A stretch of 64,000 nt of DNA from Vibrio sp. B1FLJ16 (GCF_905175385.1 NZ_HG992749.1:1364001-1428000); one strand, 5' to 3'. Counted from the stretch's first letter, positions 8,313 to 17,305 are shown. Notes: generated from the sequence alone by a model not told the origin. A program made the numbers and translations.

Positions 8313-8990
8313 CTATTGGTAGAACCAGACTGCTAAGGCGAAAAAGCTCGGAGCCAAAACAGAAGTGATAATGCCGCACAATACTAGTGCCAGTGATGAA
8401 AATGCTGCGTCAGCGGGTTGTTTCTCTACACAGGTCGCTGTACCAAGAGCGTGTGACACGGTACCCATAGTAAGGCCGCGGGCAATAGGGTGCTTAATAC
8501 CAATGAGGTTATAGATTGGGTAGGCGATGATCGCGCCCAGCAAACCAACCAGAAGAACCATTATTGCAGCAACCGCCGCTTCTCCGCCAAGATGACTGGA
8601 GATTTCCATCGCGATAGGGGTGGTTACAGATTTACCTACTAGACTTGCGATTAAACTAAGCTCGGTATGGAATGCCACGGCAATCAAGGTCGTCGTCATC
8701 ATTGACATCACGCTGCCCAGAACACAAGCGAAGAAGATAATACGCCAGTTTGCTTTGATTTGCGGAAGCTGTTCATAAAGTGGATAAGCCAACGCCACTA
8801 CCGCAGGCTGTAATAAGAAGCTGAACACTTCATTGTCGGCGTAGTAAGTATCAAAGGGTACCTTTAAATACGTCAGCAATGGAATGATAACCGCGATACT
8901 GATAAGTAGCGGGTTCACAAGTGGGTGGTTGGCCTTAACTGCAATTTTTCGGGCAATAAGGAAAACGACAACAGTGAGGATAATCCACAT
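8313..8990 (-). CDS. yohK: LrgB/CidB family membrane protein
   Basis: A 225-residue polytopic inner-membrane protein, usual length for LrgB. Segments such as FLLQPAVVALAYPLYEQL (about residues 59-76), LVGKSVTTPIAMEIS (about 116-130) and ARGLTMGTVSHALGTA are family hallmarks. LrgA/LrgB (CidA/CidB) pairs have been described as holin/antiholin-like proteins and, more recently, as exporters of pyruvate or other metabolites; the role here is not decided. It is translated from a strong AAGGAGAAG just behind lrgA (the lrgA stop lies one base before this ATG), so the two are coupled. The yohK name rests on the neighbouring cdd. Confidence 0.87.
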   Translation of the reverse strand: MWIILTVVVFLIARKIAVKANHPLVNPLLISIAVIIPLLTYLKVPFDTYYADNEVFSFLLQPAVVALAYPLYEQLPQIKANWRIIFFACVLGSVMSMMTTTLIAVAFHTELSLIASLVGKSVTTPIAMEISSHLGGEAAVAAIMVLLVGLLGAIIAYPIYNLIGIKHPIARGLTMGTVSHALGTATCVEKQPADAAFSSLALVLCGIITSVLAPSFFALAVWFYQ

Positions 8991-8991
8991 A

Positions 8992-9366
8992 TCAGTGCTT
9001 CTCCTTAAGCAGGTAATCTAACAGCCACGCCAAACTTACTAAAACGATCAATGTTCCACCTACTGCGCTTGCCAAAATAGGCAAGGCGTTGGCAAATAGA
9101 AGGTCGAAATGCTGCATAAGGCCGACACTAACAGGAACAAACAACAAAATCATATAGCGTATGAATAGAGTCGCGCCGGGTTTGACCCATTCAACTTTGA
9201 CGATGCCAATGACCATAGTAAAAAACAAGATGAGCATGCCGATGACACTGCCCGGAACAGAAATGTCAGTGAACTTTTGAATAGTAACTCCGATACCAAG
9301 TGCGCCCATGATGAGAGAGAGGGAAATAAGCAGTTGGATCAGGTGTAATAATCGATCTTTTATCAT
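8992..9366 (-). CDS. yohJ: LrgA/CidA family membrane protein
   Basis: A small polytopic protein of about 124 residues with four predicted membrane segments, partner of the LrgB protein encoded next. The family segment [15 protein letters not shown] is visible mid-protein. I chose the ATG at 9366 ([11 protein letters not shown]). A GTG further upstream at 9396 is possible but lies inside a terminator-like hairpin and would add an atypical N-terminus. No strong ribosome-binding site is seen at either. The short gap to sbcB is filled by the hairpin, so this pair probably has its own promoter. Confidence 0.82.
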   Translation of the reverse strand: MIKDRLLHLIQLLISLSLIMGALGIGVTIQKFTDISVPGSVIGMLILFFTMVIGIVKVEWVKPGATLFIRYMILLFVPVSVGLMQHFDLLFANALPILASAVGGTLIVLVSLAWLLDYLLKEKH

Positions 9367-9388
9367 TTTGAAAGCATATAAAAACGTC

Positions 9389-9410
9389 AAGTGCACCCAA
9401 AGGTGCCCTT
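9389..9410 (-). terminator. Hairpin between sbcB and lrgA
   Basis: On the minus strand AAGGGCACC pairs with GGTGCACTT (one mismatch) around a four-base loop, followed shortly by a T run. It lies 15 bases past the sbcB stop. Confidence 0.6.
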
Positions 9411-9424
9411 GATTGACTGATAAA

Positions 9425-10846
9425 TTAAGAGGCCAGGCTCTCCACGTAGCGATAAACAGATTTTAATAGCGCGATTTTCTTTTCATCACTCTCGTGCTCG
9501 TGAACTAAGTTTTCCAAATTCATCATGTACTCTTCGATTTGGCTTTCAAATACTTCACGGCAGTGCAGTGCCCAGCGTCTTTGTTCTTGTTCATCGAGCG
9601 TACCCGGGAAGTTTCGGGCTCGATAACGGAACAGCAATGGCTTAATACGTTTATCATCGAATTCGATATCCAGTGCTGCGAGGTTGTTCGGGTCAGTTTC
9701 TCGGATGATATCCATTGCTGTGCGATCTGCTGGAGAGAAGAATCCATCGTAAAGCTGGGTATCCACATCATCATCCTTTTCAAATTTGCGCTCAACGGCA
9801 AACAGGCTGATCAGCTTCTCACGAATCTCTGGGTGCTGACGAAGTAACGCTAGGTTAGTTAAACACTGTTGACGATCAATACCGATAGACTCTGCATTTT
9901 CAGCTGTCAGTGTTTTTGCTGGCGCTAGTATAGGGCACTTGTTCAGGTGTACCAGTTTGACAGGCACAGGTAACAGATCACCGAGTTCTTCACGCTTGGT
10001 GTATAGTCTTTCATGTAGTTCTTCTGCGGACAAATCAAGGATTGGCTGAGGATCTTTTGCCAAATCAATGGTGATTACCGCATTATTATTGGTCGGGTGC
10101 CATGCAACCGGAACAATCCAGCTGGTGTACTGGCACTCACGTCCTAACATCCCTGATACGTGCATCAGAGGTGTCATATTGACGATATCGACCAGCTCGT
10201 TCAGCTTACGTTTTTGACGCATCGAGAAGAAATACTCAAACAGTTTAGGTTGAGCAGCTTTGACTTTTTTCGCCATCTCGATAGTCGCGATAACGTCAGC
10301 CATCGCATCATGCGCGTTGCTGTGTTCGATCCCATTTCTAACGGATAGATGCTCTAGCTTAAAACTAGTAAACCCGTCTTCATTTTCAGGCCACTCAATG
10401 CCTTCTGGACGAAGCGCATGGCATGCACGCATAACATCAAGTAGATCCCATCGTGAATTGCCGTTCTGCCAGCTCCATGCATACGGATCAATGAAGTTGC
10501 GGTAACAGGCATAGCGCGTTACTTCGTCATCAAAACGAATACTGTTGTAACCCAAACTGGTGGTGTTTGGCTTGGATAATTCTGCGTGGATTTTGGCAAT
10601 AAATTCAGGTTCAGAAAGGCCATCCTGAACAGCCTTTTGAGGGGGAATTCCTGTAATCAATGCCGCTTCAGGTGAAGGGAGATAATCAGCAGGCGGCTGG
10701 CAATACATAACTAAAGGTTCGCCGATGATATTGAAGTTTTCATCTGTACGAACACCAGCGAATTGACTTGGACGATCCTTGGCGGGGTTGGTGCCCCAAG
10801 TCTCGTAGTCAAAGAAGAAAAAAGTGGGCTGATTATCTTGGTGCAT
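9425..10846 (-). CDS. sbcB: Exodeoxyribonuclease I
   Basis: A 3'-to-5' single-strand DNA exonuclease acting in mismatch repair and recombination clean-up; it binds SSB. At 473 residues it matches E. coli ExoI. The DEDDh exonuclease motifs are visible: [12 protein letters not shown] (D, E; about residues 10-21), [20 protein letters not shown] (about 98-117) and [19 protein letters not shown] (His and Asp). A SH3-like and a helical C-terminal domain follow. The ribosome-binding site is weak (GGTAAGC). It is monocistronic by context. Confidence 0.96.
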   Translation of the reverse strand: MHQDNQPTFFFFDYETWGTNPAKDRPSQFAGVRTDENFNIIGEPLVMYCQPPADYLPSPEAALITGIPPQKAVQDGLSEPEFIAKIHAELSKPNTTSLGYNSIRFDDEVTRYACYRNFIDPYAWSWQNGNSRWDLLDVMRACHALRPEGIEWPENEDGFTSFKLEHLSVRNGIEHSNAHDAMADVIATIEMAKKVKAAQPKLFEYFFSMRQKRKLNELVDIVNMTPLMHVSGMLGRECQYTSWIVPVAWHPTNNNAVITIDLAKDPQPILDLSAEELHERLYTKREELGDLLPVPVKLVHLNKCPILAPAKTLTAENAESIGIDRQQCLTNLALLRQHPEIREKLISLFAVERKFEKDDDVDTQLYDGFFSPADRTAMDIIRETDPNNLAALDIEFDDKRIKPLLFRYRARNFPGTLDEQEQRRWALHCREVFESQIEEYMMNLENLVHEHESDEKKIALLKSVYRYVESLAS

Positions 10847-11277
10847 TGTGCTTACCGTTTACGGAACCGATGAGAGTATTAGACCATTCAAAGCCTTAAC
10901 TCGCAACGAAAGATGTGTGTTTACACGGTGAATATGAAAGAGCACGTCGGTAAACATTTGCTTGGTTAGTGTCGAGCTAATGCCGGTGTGATTTATAAGT
11001 TGATAGTTAGTTGTACTGAAAAGTGATTCCTTTACATAACGCATTTTGAAAAGCTTAATTTTCTCGCCCGTATGACTCTCGTGTCTTTTAGCAGTATCTA
11101 TCTTCAATTTGTCTGGTTTGGTCTTGCTTTCATCGCATTTTTCTTAGTTTACTTTAGGTTATACGTGTGGTGATGAATACAAGCTTGCAGTAATACAGTA
11201 ATCGGTTAGGCTTGGTGGTTGGGTGCTTATGTTTAATGTAGCATCATTCATACACACATTTTCTTGGGGAGAATCAG
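10847..11277. other. 431-bp intergenic region without a credible gene
   Basis: It lies between divergent sbcB and a VOC gene and must hold both promoters. An 82-codon minus-strand frame at 10859-11107 has no ribosome-binding site or recognisable domain and is judged chance. No strong palindrome was seen. Confidence 0.5.
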
Positions 11278-11664
11278 GTGCTTCTTAAAGGTTTTCATCA
11301 TGCAGCGATCATTTGTTCGGACTACCCAAAATCAAAGGCGTTTTATACAGAAACCCTTGGTTTAAAAGTCATAGCTGAAAATTATCGGGAAGAAAGGCAA
11401 TCCTACAAGCTTGATCTTGCGCTGCCTAATGGTAATCAAATTGAGCTGTTTTCTTTCCCAGAGCCGCCACTGAGGCCTAGTCACCCTGAAGCGAGGGGGC
11501 TTAGACATTTGGCATTCATTGTTGAGTCCGTTGAAGATATGGCAATGTATTTGGTTTCTAAAGGAGTGGATGTCGAAGCGATTCGAACAGATGAGTTCAC
11601 CGGAAAGAAATACACATTTTTTAAAGATCCAGACGGACTTCCGCTAGAATTGTACGAAAACTAA
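11278..11664 (+). CDS. VOC (glyoxalase I-like) metalloprotein, YaeR/GloA2 type
   Basis: A 128-residue vicinal-oxygen-chelate protein. Opening text FHHAAIICSDYPKSKAFYTE, followed by LGLKVIAENYREERQSYKLD, closely follows the E. coli YaeR pattern. The metal-binding positions H8, E56 (QIELFSFP) and E125 near the C-terminus (DPDGLPLELYEN) are present. Family members include lactoylglutathione lyases and thiol-transferase-like enzymes; the substrate is unknown. It starts with GTG behind a strong GGGGAG. Single gene. Confidence 0.85.
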   Translation: MLLKGFHHAAIICSDYPKSKAFYTETLGLKVIAENYREERQSYKLDLALPNGNQIELFSFPEPPLRPSHPEARGLRHLAFIVESVEDMAMYLVSKGVDVEAIRTDEFTGKKYTFFKDPDGLPLELYEN

Positions 11665-11755
11665 CTGTTACTGCCAGGCAGTTAATTCAGCAGATGTCAG
11701 ATGTTGTGAAGTTCTGCCATATGATATTATTGCTGTTTTTCGGTAGACATAGCAG

Positions 11756-12331
11756 ATGAGTAACGACCATTTCCAGGGCAAGTACGAAGTAGAACTAAAA
11801 TATCGTCTTCGCTCAAAATCAGAGTTCTTAGACATCTTGAATCAAATACCTCATGAAGTGATGCTTGAAGATAACATTGAGTGCGACTGGTATTTTGATT
11901 TTCCTGATAAAACGCTAAAAGCCGAGAATAAAAGCCTCTGCATTCGTACAATGGAACCGTCCGGAATTAACTTGTGGATTGTAAAAGGTCCTGAGCCAGA
12001 TAGGTGTGAAGCTACCAATATCACCAATGCTAAAAATGCCGTTAGTATGCTCGAAACCATGGGTTACGAGGTTGTTCTAAAAGCAGAAAAAGTTCGCAGT
12101 ATCTACTTTGTAGGTGAGTTCCATATTACGGTTGATTCTTTAGCTGGTATTGGTGATTTTGCTGAGTTCGCTGTCATGACTGATGATGATGCTCTGCTAT
12201 CACGATATAAATCTGAACTTGAAGCGCTCGCACTCAAGTTTGGACTTACTCAATCTGCTCTCCAAACGAAGTCGTATAAGCAAATGTTTGAGGAAAGTGC
12301 AGAAGCCATGAACACAATAACCCCGCAGTAA
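11756..12331 (+). CDS. CYTH-domain protein, class IV adenylate cyclase-like (CyaB)
   Basis: A 191-residue protein with a CYTH (CyaB/thiamine-triphosphatase) tunnel fold. The N-terminal ExExK signature is KYEVELKYRLRS (about residues 9-20). Other charged strands expected of the tunnel are CIRTME (about 61-66), WIVKGPE and CEATNI. The layout is close to CyaB of Aeromonas and Yersinia, which make cAMP, but the family also includes triphosphatases, so activity is uncertain. It overlaps no neighbour; the ribosome-binding site is weak. It may be read with the small membrane-protein gene 30 bases downstream. Confidence 0.75.
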   Translation: MSNDHFQGKYEVELKYRLRSKSEFLDILNQIPHEVMLEDNIECDWYFDFPDKTLKAENKSLCIRTMEPSGINLWIVKGPEPDRCEATNITNAKNAVSMLETMGYEVVLKAEKVRSIYFVGEFHITVDSLAGIGDFAEFAVMTDDDALLSRYKSELEALALKFGLTQSALQTKSYKQMFEESAEAMNTITPQ

Positions 12332-12361
12332 ATTCGTTAGATTTATCTGAGTTGATTAAAC

Positions 12362-12796
12362 ATGGAATTCATACAAGTACAACTAGAGTCAGAATTAGTC
12401 ACGCTAGATATGATCGTATTCTGGGGATCCATAACGTGCTTTATTGTTTTTGTTGCGGGCATGGTGAGAAGAGAAAGTGCGTTTAGTATCAGCATGAAAG
12501 TGCTGCTATTTGCCCTGATCTTTACGCTCTTTACCTATCCAGTAGTTTCCAGATTTCATCAGTTAGAGATTTTGGACAGTCGTATACACTTAGGCTATGT
12601 GTGGTCGGCGCTAGATAAAGATATTGAAAAGTCAGATATAGAGAGAGTAACCTTCGATGTCGGGACTAGGAACAGAAACTGTCATATAAACTTGAATACC
12701 TTTTCTGGTGATAGGCATCGTAGTGTGGTCCTATCTCGTGATGTGGCGGTTTGCAAGACTAAAAAGGCGGAACTGGAAAGTTATCTGGGCATTTAA
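12362..12796 (+). CDS. Small membrane protein of unknown function
   Basis: 144 residues, no family recognised. Two hydrophobic segments are visible, about residues 17-37 (MIVFWGSITCFIVFVAGMVR) and 46-66 (MKVLLFALIFTLFTYPVVS), followed by a soluble, charged C-terminal half with two Cys (NRNCHINL and AVCKTK). The C-terminal part resembles a small beta-rich domain facing one side of the membrane. It begins 30 bases after the CyaB-like gene and may be co-transcribed. No clear ribosome-binding site. Confidence 0.55.
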   Translation: MEFIQVQLESELVTLDMIVFWGSITCFIVFVAGMVRRESAFSISMKVLLFALIFTLFTYPVVSRFHQLEILDSRIHLGYVWSALDKDIEKSDIERVTFDVGTRNRNCHINLNTFSGDRHRSVVLSRDVAVCKTKKAELESYLGI

Positions 12797-13021
12797 CTTG
12801 AGTGGCTTATGAGTTCGTTAGCTGCTTATTGGCTTGGAACGCTCAGAATCAGGATTTCAATGGATGAAAATTATACGATAGTTTGTTCTAGGACTCTCAA
12901 CAAACTCTGATTACTGAAATACCAGAGTTTATGATCTTCACACCTTAGCTTAGTTTCAATAGACATAAGAAAGTTGATATAGCAGAGTAGGTTAGTTCAA
13001 TAACACAAAAAGGACGTATAA

Positions 13022-13402
13022 ATGTTTAGTCACGTTATGGTTGGCTCAAATGATATCGATGAATCCAAAAAGTTTTACGATGCCATATTGTCAGTGCTTG
13101 GTTACCAGGAAGGTATCATAGATCCATATGGCCGCTGCTTCTATTTTCATCCAGAGGGTACTTTCGCTATTACCGCACCAATTAATGGTGAAGAAGCTAC
13201 TTCAGGTAATGGAATGACTATCGGATTTAAAGTGGATAGCCCAGAATTAGTTGAGTTGTGGCATAAAACTGGTCTGGAAAGTGGTGGTGTAGAATGTGAA
13301 GATCCTCCGGGTGTGAGAACTGGTGGTCCACGAGAACTGTATCTCGCTTATTTGCGAGATCCTGCAGGCAATAAACTTTGTGCAACTCACATTATGTCGT
13401 AG
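13022..13402 (+). CDS. VOC family (glyoxalase/bleomycin resistance-like) protein
   Basis: A 126-residue single-domain VOC protein opening MFSHVMVGSNDIDESKKFYD, with the ligand-shaping YLAYLRDPAGNKLCA at the end, a common pattern in uncharacterised dioxygenase-fold proteins. H4 and the region of E/Y near the C-terminus fit the usual metal site, but the final Glu is replaced (NKLCATH), so metal binding is uncertain. AAGGAC precedes the ATG. Single gene with its own terminator. Confidence 0.8.
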   Translation: MFSHVMVGSNDIDESKKFYDAILSVLGYQEGIIDPYGRCFYFHPEGTFAITAPINGEEATSGNGMTIGFKVDSPELVELWHKTGLESGGVECEDPPGVRTGGPRELYLAYLRDPAGNKLCATHIMS

Positions 13403-13437
13403 CCAAAACCGCATTACTTTATTGCTAAAATCTAAAT

Positions 13438-13460
13438 CCAACGCTAGGCGTTGGTTTTTT
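13438..13460 (+). terminator. Rho-independent terminator of the VOC gene
   Basis: CCAACGC and GCGTTGG form a seven-bp stem with a three-base loop, followed by six T. Confidence 0.9.
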
Positions 13461-13561
13461 ATTGTCTTAAAAGAATAGATATTTGTAGAACTGCAGAAGG
13501 GGGGCGGGAGTCAATATGCGAAGCCCGTTAACGCGTGGTTAGTCAGGCTCCGCGTACAGCT

Positions 13562-13801
13562 TTAGTCTTGAGCGAATTTAACTCTGATTTTGCTCTTGGC
13601 TACGTTTGTGTGATGTAGACCTTCAAGTGCATTTTTCGCTTCCTCAGCATCCGGCATTTCAACGAAAGCGAAGCCTTTAGATTGCCCGGTTTCCTGGTCT
13701 AATACGAGGTTACATTCATTGACCGTGCCGTAGGCTGAAAAAAGAACACGAATCTCATGCTCTGTGGTGGTTCGCGCAAGGTTGCGGACTAAAAGTTTCA
13801 T
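13562..13801 (-). CDS. RRM-domain RNA-binding protein
   Basis: A 79-residue protein that is a single RNA-recognition motif. RNP2 is KLLVRNL (residues 2-8) and RNP1 is KGFAFVEM (residues 42-49), both intact. Small bacterial RRM proteins of this kind are common in Vibrio and cyanobacteria, where some are cold-inducible. The frame stays open to an upstream ATG that would add 28 residues unlike any RRM leader, so the start at MKLLVRNLA is preferred. The ribosome-binding site is weak. RNA targets are unknown. Confidence 0.88.
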   Translation of the reverse strand: MKLLVRNLARTTTEHEIRVLFSAYGTVNECNLVLDQETGQSKGFAFVEMPDAEEAKNALEGLHHTNVAKSKIRVKFAQD

Positions 13802-14052
13802 AGTGTTTTGCCTGTAGTAAGTTGCGGCCATTGTCTCAGGTATATTCTGACAAACCAAGCAATTAATACCCGTCACTGGGTTCAAAAAATCCTAAGAGTA
13901 TGTTTGCTGTACAGATTATTGAGATGTTTCTTCACATCGCATTTGCTAACGGGCCAGTCAACATCGATGACAACGCAAATATTTCTTATAAAGTTCCGAA
14001 AGTCATATTAGATTTAAGGTATCATGCACAATTGATTAAATTGTAGTTACTC

Positions 14053-14343
14053 ATGAATATACCGGTTAAAAACACTTCTCCCGAAACACCCTCCTGTTCT
14101 AACTGTAAAGCCTGTTGTTGCCGGCTCGAAGTTATGATCATTTCAGATACTGGTGTGCCAGAACAGTACATCTTACGTGACCAGTATGGAGGTGAAACCA
14201 TGATGAGGCTGGATGACGGGTGGTGCGCAGCTTTGGACAGAGAAACGTACATGTGCACCATTTACGAGAACAGGCCCTGGATATGCCGTGAGTTCGAAAT
14301 GGGGTCATATGAATGCATCGATGAGAGAGTAAAATTTCTTTAA
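14053..14343 (+). CDS. YkgJ-family cysteine-cluster (zinc/iron-binding) protein
   Basis: A 96-residue protein with the family cluster CSNCKACCCRLEV (about residues 15-27) and further Cys in WCAALDRETYMCTIYENRP and WICREFEMGSYEC. This is the UPF0153/YkgJ pattern (Cys-x2-Cys-x2-Cys-Cys plus downstream Cys). The family is thought to chelate a metal ion; biological role unknown. Its end is eight bases from the stop of the convergent TetR gene. No strong ribosome-binding site. Confidence 0.85.
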   Translation: MNIPVKNTSPETPSCSNCKACCCRLEVMIISDTGVPEQYILRDQYGGETMMRLDDGWCAALDRETYMCTIYENRPWICREFEMGSYECIDERVKFL

Positions 14344-14350
14344 CTCTCAA

Positions 14351-14902
14351 TTAGCCCTCAATTTGGTCCAGTATTTGAATACATTTATTGGCAATATCTT
14401 GGCTGCTCCCACTCACATGAGCAGTCACAATCGCACCTTCTTTAATAATGCAGACAGCATCAATCAACGCGTCGCTTGGGCTTTGCAGATGCTTAGCTAT
14501 CAATGACCGAACTTCTTTTTTGTGTTGGCTACAAAAGCGGGCAACGTCACAGTTCAAATCACTGAACTCAGCAGAAGTATTAATAAAAAAACAGCCTCTG
14601 AAGTCACCTAGTTCTGGTTCTTGATTATTGAACCAGCTCGCTAATGCGGAAAATAACCTATGTATCACTTCCCGATTTGAGGCTGCTCCGGAAAGCTTTG
14701 TATCAAGCCAGCCAGAAAACGTGTCGTGCCTTTGTTGTAAAGCGGCCAAAACTAACGCTTCTTTACTTGCAAAATGGGTGTAAAGCGTACGCTTAGCGAC
14801 ACCGGATACGTTAAGTATTTCATTGATGCCTATCGAATTAATCCCGTTGGTATAAAAAAGGGACAACGCAGTATCGACAAGTAACTGACGCTTTTTGCTC
14901 AT
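14351..14902 (-). CDS. TetR/AcrR family transcriptional regulator
   Basis: A 183-residue one-component repressor. The N-terminal helix-turn-helix (about residues 5-50) reads ALSLFYTNGINSIGINEILN then VSGVAKRTLYTHFASKEALV, a textbook TetR segment; the rest is the ligand-binding helical domain. The start at 14902 is fixed by a strong AGGAGGA; an upstream ATG in frame would lie across the operator. It is divergent from an HPP-family gene, and two palindromic operators fill the gap, so it very likely represses both itself and that gene. Inducer unknown. Confidence 0.9.
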   Translation of the reverse strand: MSKKRQLLVDTALSLFYTNGINSIGINEILNVSGVAKRTLYTHFASKEALVLAALQQRHDTFSGWLDTKLSGAASNREVIHRLFSALASWFNNQEPELGDFRGCFFINTSAEFSDLNCDVARFCSQHKKEVRSLIAKHLQSPSDALIDAVCIIKEGAIVTAHVSGSSQDIANKCIQILDQIEG

Positions 14903-14935
14903 AAGACTCCTCCTGGAAAAGCAGTTTGACAAAAG

Positions 14936-14978
14936 TAGACCGGTTTGTCTATTTTTGTTTTGTAGACAAATCGGTCTA
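14936..14978. promoter_or_regulatory. Two TetR-type operators in the TetR/HPP divergent promoter
   Basis: TAGACCGGTTTGTCTA (14936-14951) and TAGACAAATCGGTCTA (14963-14978) are near-identical 16-bp palindromes (TAGAC-N6-GTCTA) in mirror orientation, together forming a larger inverted repeat with one mismatch. The centre spacing is 27 bp. They lie between the divergent starts and are the likely binding sites of the adjacent TetR protein. Confidence 0.85.
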
Positions 14979-14995
14979 CTTGTTTGGAGCTTAAA

Positions 14996-15449
14996 ATGAA
15001 AAATATAGGATTATCGATCATTGCAGGTGTTGGGGCATTTTTAGCAATCGGGTTACTCTCTTTTTTTTGATTCAACTATGAGTGATGTTGCTCTGCTAAT
15101 GGCACCTTTTGGAGCAACGGCTGTTTTAGTTTTTGGTGTGCCGGATAGCCCTTTGGCTCAACCTAAGAATGTTATTTTCGGGCATCTGATTACATCGCTA
15201 GTTGGTGTCATTTTTACCCAATATATCGGCGTCTCGCCACTGACACTTGCGCTAGCGACTGGTATTGCTGTGAGTCTGATGCTGATAACGAAAACCACCC
15301 ATCCGCCAGCAGGAGCAAACCCTCTGTTAATAATGCTTTCTGGTCAGGGGTGGACGTTCCTGGTCACGCCAGTTTTACTGGGCGCTATTCTGATCGTTTT
15401 AGTCGGTAAAAGTATGCAAGGGTTGCTCAAACAGTGGGCAAAAAGTTAA
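14996..15449 (+). pseudogene. HPP-family membrane protein, frameshifted at a T8 tract
   Basis: The natural start is the ATG at 14996, behind TGGAGC. It reads MKNIGLSIIAGVGAF and on to LLSFF, where it meets a stop at 15068-15070 caused by a run of eight T (15061-15068). With seven T the frame continues into DSTMSDVALLMAPFGATAVL and the rest, ending with the diagnostic THPPAGANP motif. The repaired product is 150 residues with about four membrane segments, right for the HPP family (some plant members transport nitrite). The downstream part alone could start at 15078 but has no ribosome-binding site. Real mutation, phase-variable switch and sequencing error are all possible. Confidence 0.85.
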
Positions 15450-15482
15450 AGTGCAGCAAGGCTTGATGTGCATGGAGGCGCA

Positions 15483-16061
15483 ATGAATATCGGGATTTAT
15501 ATCTACGATGAGGCAGAGGTTCTGGATTTCTCTGGCCCCTTCGAAGTGTTTAGTACAGCGAAGCGATTAGCAACAAGCGACTGGAACGTCTTTCTCGTGG
15601 CCGAAAATAAGGATGCTGTTGCTGCAAGAGGCGGATTCAACATCTTGCCCCACTATTCCATTCAAGATCACCCTGATATTGATTTACTCGTTGTTGTTGG
15701 TGGTGTACACACGCAGGAAATGACGAAATTAAATGTACTGAACTGGATAAAGTCAGTCGATAAAAGTGCGAATCGGGTTGTGTCTGTCTGCACTGGTGCA
15801 TTCTTGTTAGCGAGTGCGGGACTACTTGATGGATGTAAGGTTACGACTCATTGGGAGGATATTCCTGACTTGAAAAGCAGTTTTCCAGATTTACTTGTTA
15901 TCGACAATAAGCGCTGGGTTACCTGCGGAAAGTACATCACATCTGGTGGTATCTCTGCAGGTATCGACATGAGTTTACATTTGGTGTCTCAGTTACATAG
16001 TGATGAGCTAGCGAAAGTCGTTGCGCGCCAAATGGAGTACCACTGGCAGATAAACAGGTAA
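15483..16061 (+). CDS. DJ-1/PfpI family protein (GlxA N-terminal-like)
   Basis: A 192-residue class I glutamine-amidotransferase-like fold with the nucleophile elbow VSVCTGAFLLASAGLLDG (Cys at about residue 103) and the acidic partner in YDEAEVLDFSGPFEVF (about residues 7-22). It resembles the N-terminal domain of GlxA/FtrA-type AraC regulators but has no AraC helix-turn-helix, so it is likely a stand-alone hydratase/isomerase such as isonitrile-hydratase-like proteins. GGAGG sits six bases before the chosen ATG, inside a slightly longer open frame. It is followed 34 bases later by a racemase gene and may be co-transcribed. Confidence 0.85.
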   Translation: MNIGIYIYDEAEVLDFSGPFEVFSTAKRLATSDWNVFLVAENKDAVAARGGFNILPHYSIQDHPDIDLLVVVGGVHTQEMTKLNVLNWIKSVDKSANRVVSVCTGAFLLASAGLLDGCKVTTHWEDIPDLKSSFPDLLVIDNKRWVTCGKYITSGGISAGIDMSLHLVSQLHSDELAKVVARQMEYHWQINR

Positions 16062-16095
16062 TTTAGTGTTGAGTGACGCAGGTAAAGGAAGATAA

Positions 16096-16800
16096 ATGAA
16101 GACAATAGGTATGTTAGGTGGGATGAGTTGGGAATCAACCGCCAGTTACTATAAAGCGCTTAATGAAGGTGTTAAATCTCAGTTGGGTGGCTTACATTCG
16201 GCGAAGATCTGTTTATACAGCGTCGATTTTGATGAAATAGAAAAGCTACAGCATCAGGGTAATTGGTCAGAAACGGCTTTGATTCTGGCAGAAGCCGCTA
16301 AATCAGTAGAACGTGGCGGTGCCGATTTTTTAATGATTTGTACGAACACAATGCACAAAGTTGTGCCAGAGATTGAATCGCAAATATCTATTCCGATCTT
16401 ACATATCGCCGACGCGACAGCAAAAAGCCTGGTACGAGACGGAGTTACGAAAGTTGGTTTACTGGGAACACGTTTTACAATGGAACAAGATTTCTACAAA
16501 GGCAGGATCACCGAAAAGTTTGGAATAGAAGTTATTGTTCCTGACGCCGACGAACAAACTTTAGTTCATGACATTATTTATCAAGAACTTTGCCTGGGAC
16601 AAATTAATAGTGACTCCAGAGAGCGTTACTTGGAAATAATTGCCAATTTACAGGCCCAAGGAGCTCAGGCAGTGATTTTGGGATGTACTGAAATTGCATT
16701 GTTAGTGAAACAAAGTGATACGACAGTACCCTTGTACGACACTACACAAATTCACGCTACGCATGGCGTTGAGTGGGCTCTAGGGCAGTTAAGGAAGTGA
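16096..16800 (+). CDS. Aspartate/glutamate racemase family protein
   Basis: 234 residues, the usual length of the Asp/Glu racemase superfamily (YgeA-like). The two catalytic cysteines are in MICTNTMHK (about residues 79-87) and LGCTEIALL (about 194-202), and the opening TIGMLGGMSWESTASYYKAL is a family hallmark. It should interconvert L- and D-amino acids without pyridoxal phosphate; the amino acid is not predictable. AAAGGAAG precedes the ATG. Its stop overlaps the GTG of the disrupted acetyltransferase gene that follows, suggesting an operon. Confidence 0.88.
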   Translation: MKTIGMLGGMSWESTASYYKALNEGVKSQLGGLHSAKICLYSVDFDEIEKLQHQGNWSETALILAEAAKSVERGGADFLMICTNTMHKVVPEIESQISIPILHIADATAKSLVRDGVTKVGLLGTRFTMEQDFYKGRITEKFGIEVIVPDADEQTLVHDIIYQELCLGQINSDSRERYLEIIANLQAQGAQAVILGCTEIALLVKQSDTTVPLYDTTQIHATHGVEWALGQLRK

Positions 16801-17231
16801 GTTTGGAAATCGTCATTGGGAATAGCCCTGAGATCATAGAAAGTGCACAAGCTATCCGTTATCAGGTATTTACGCTTGAGTAGCAAATACCGAGAGAACT
16901 GGATCTGGATGGCTTAGATGAAACCTCGATTCACGCCTTAGTAACCCAGAATGATGCTTTGGTTGCTACCGCACGTTTAACCATCAAAGCAGACCGATCT
17001 TCTGTCATGGCGAGAGTTGCCGTTACCGAGCCTTATCGAGGTTTGGGAATCGCCTCGAAAGTCGTTCAGTCGTTAATGGATTACGCTCAAAACAATGGGG
17101 TAAGCTCGATCGAAATTCATGCTCACGGGTATCTGCGAAACTACTATGAAAAGTTTGGCTTTGAGTTTATCCGAGAAGTGGAAATAGTGGGGGAACATCA
17201 GTTAATCGAAATGCAGTATCACACTGGGTGA
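16797..17231 (+). pseudogene. GNAT acetyltransferase interrupted by an in-frame amber codon
   Basis: The frame starts at GTG 16797, overlapping the racemase stop, and encodes a 144-codon GNAT domain. At codon 29 (16881-16883) TAG stands where the family normally has Gln in a pattern like VF-x-x-EQ-x-IP (here AIRYQVFTLE, stop, QIPRELDLDG). A single C-to-T change explains it. The acetyl-CoA loop is intact: RVAVTEPYRGLGIASKVVQ. A remnant could start at a TTG at 16959 but would lack the first strands. The gene is likely inactive. Confidence 0.85.
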
Positions 17232-17305
17232 CGTTGTCACCTTTATTTTCGAGTGTTGGTTGTAGGTAGGCGTTAATACTGAGGATATGCCTATATGGAG
17301 TGATG

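Noticed and set aside
8992..9396. lrgA starting with GTG at 9396
   Set aside because: The GTG lies within a terminator-like hairpin, and the ATG at 9366 gives the usual family N-terminus.
10859..11107. 82-codon minus-strand open frame upstream of sbcB
   Set aside because: No ribosome-binding site, no domain, composition like intergenic DNA; it lies in the region needed for two promoters.
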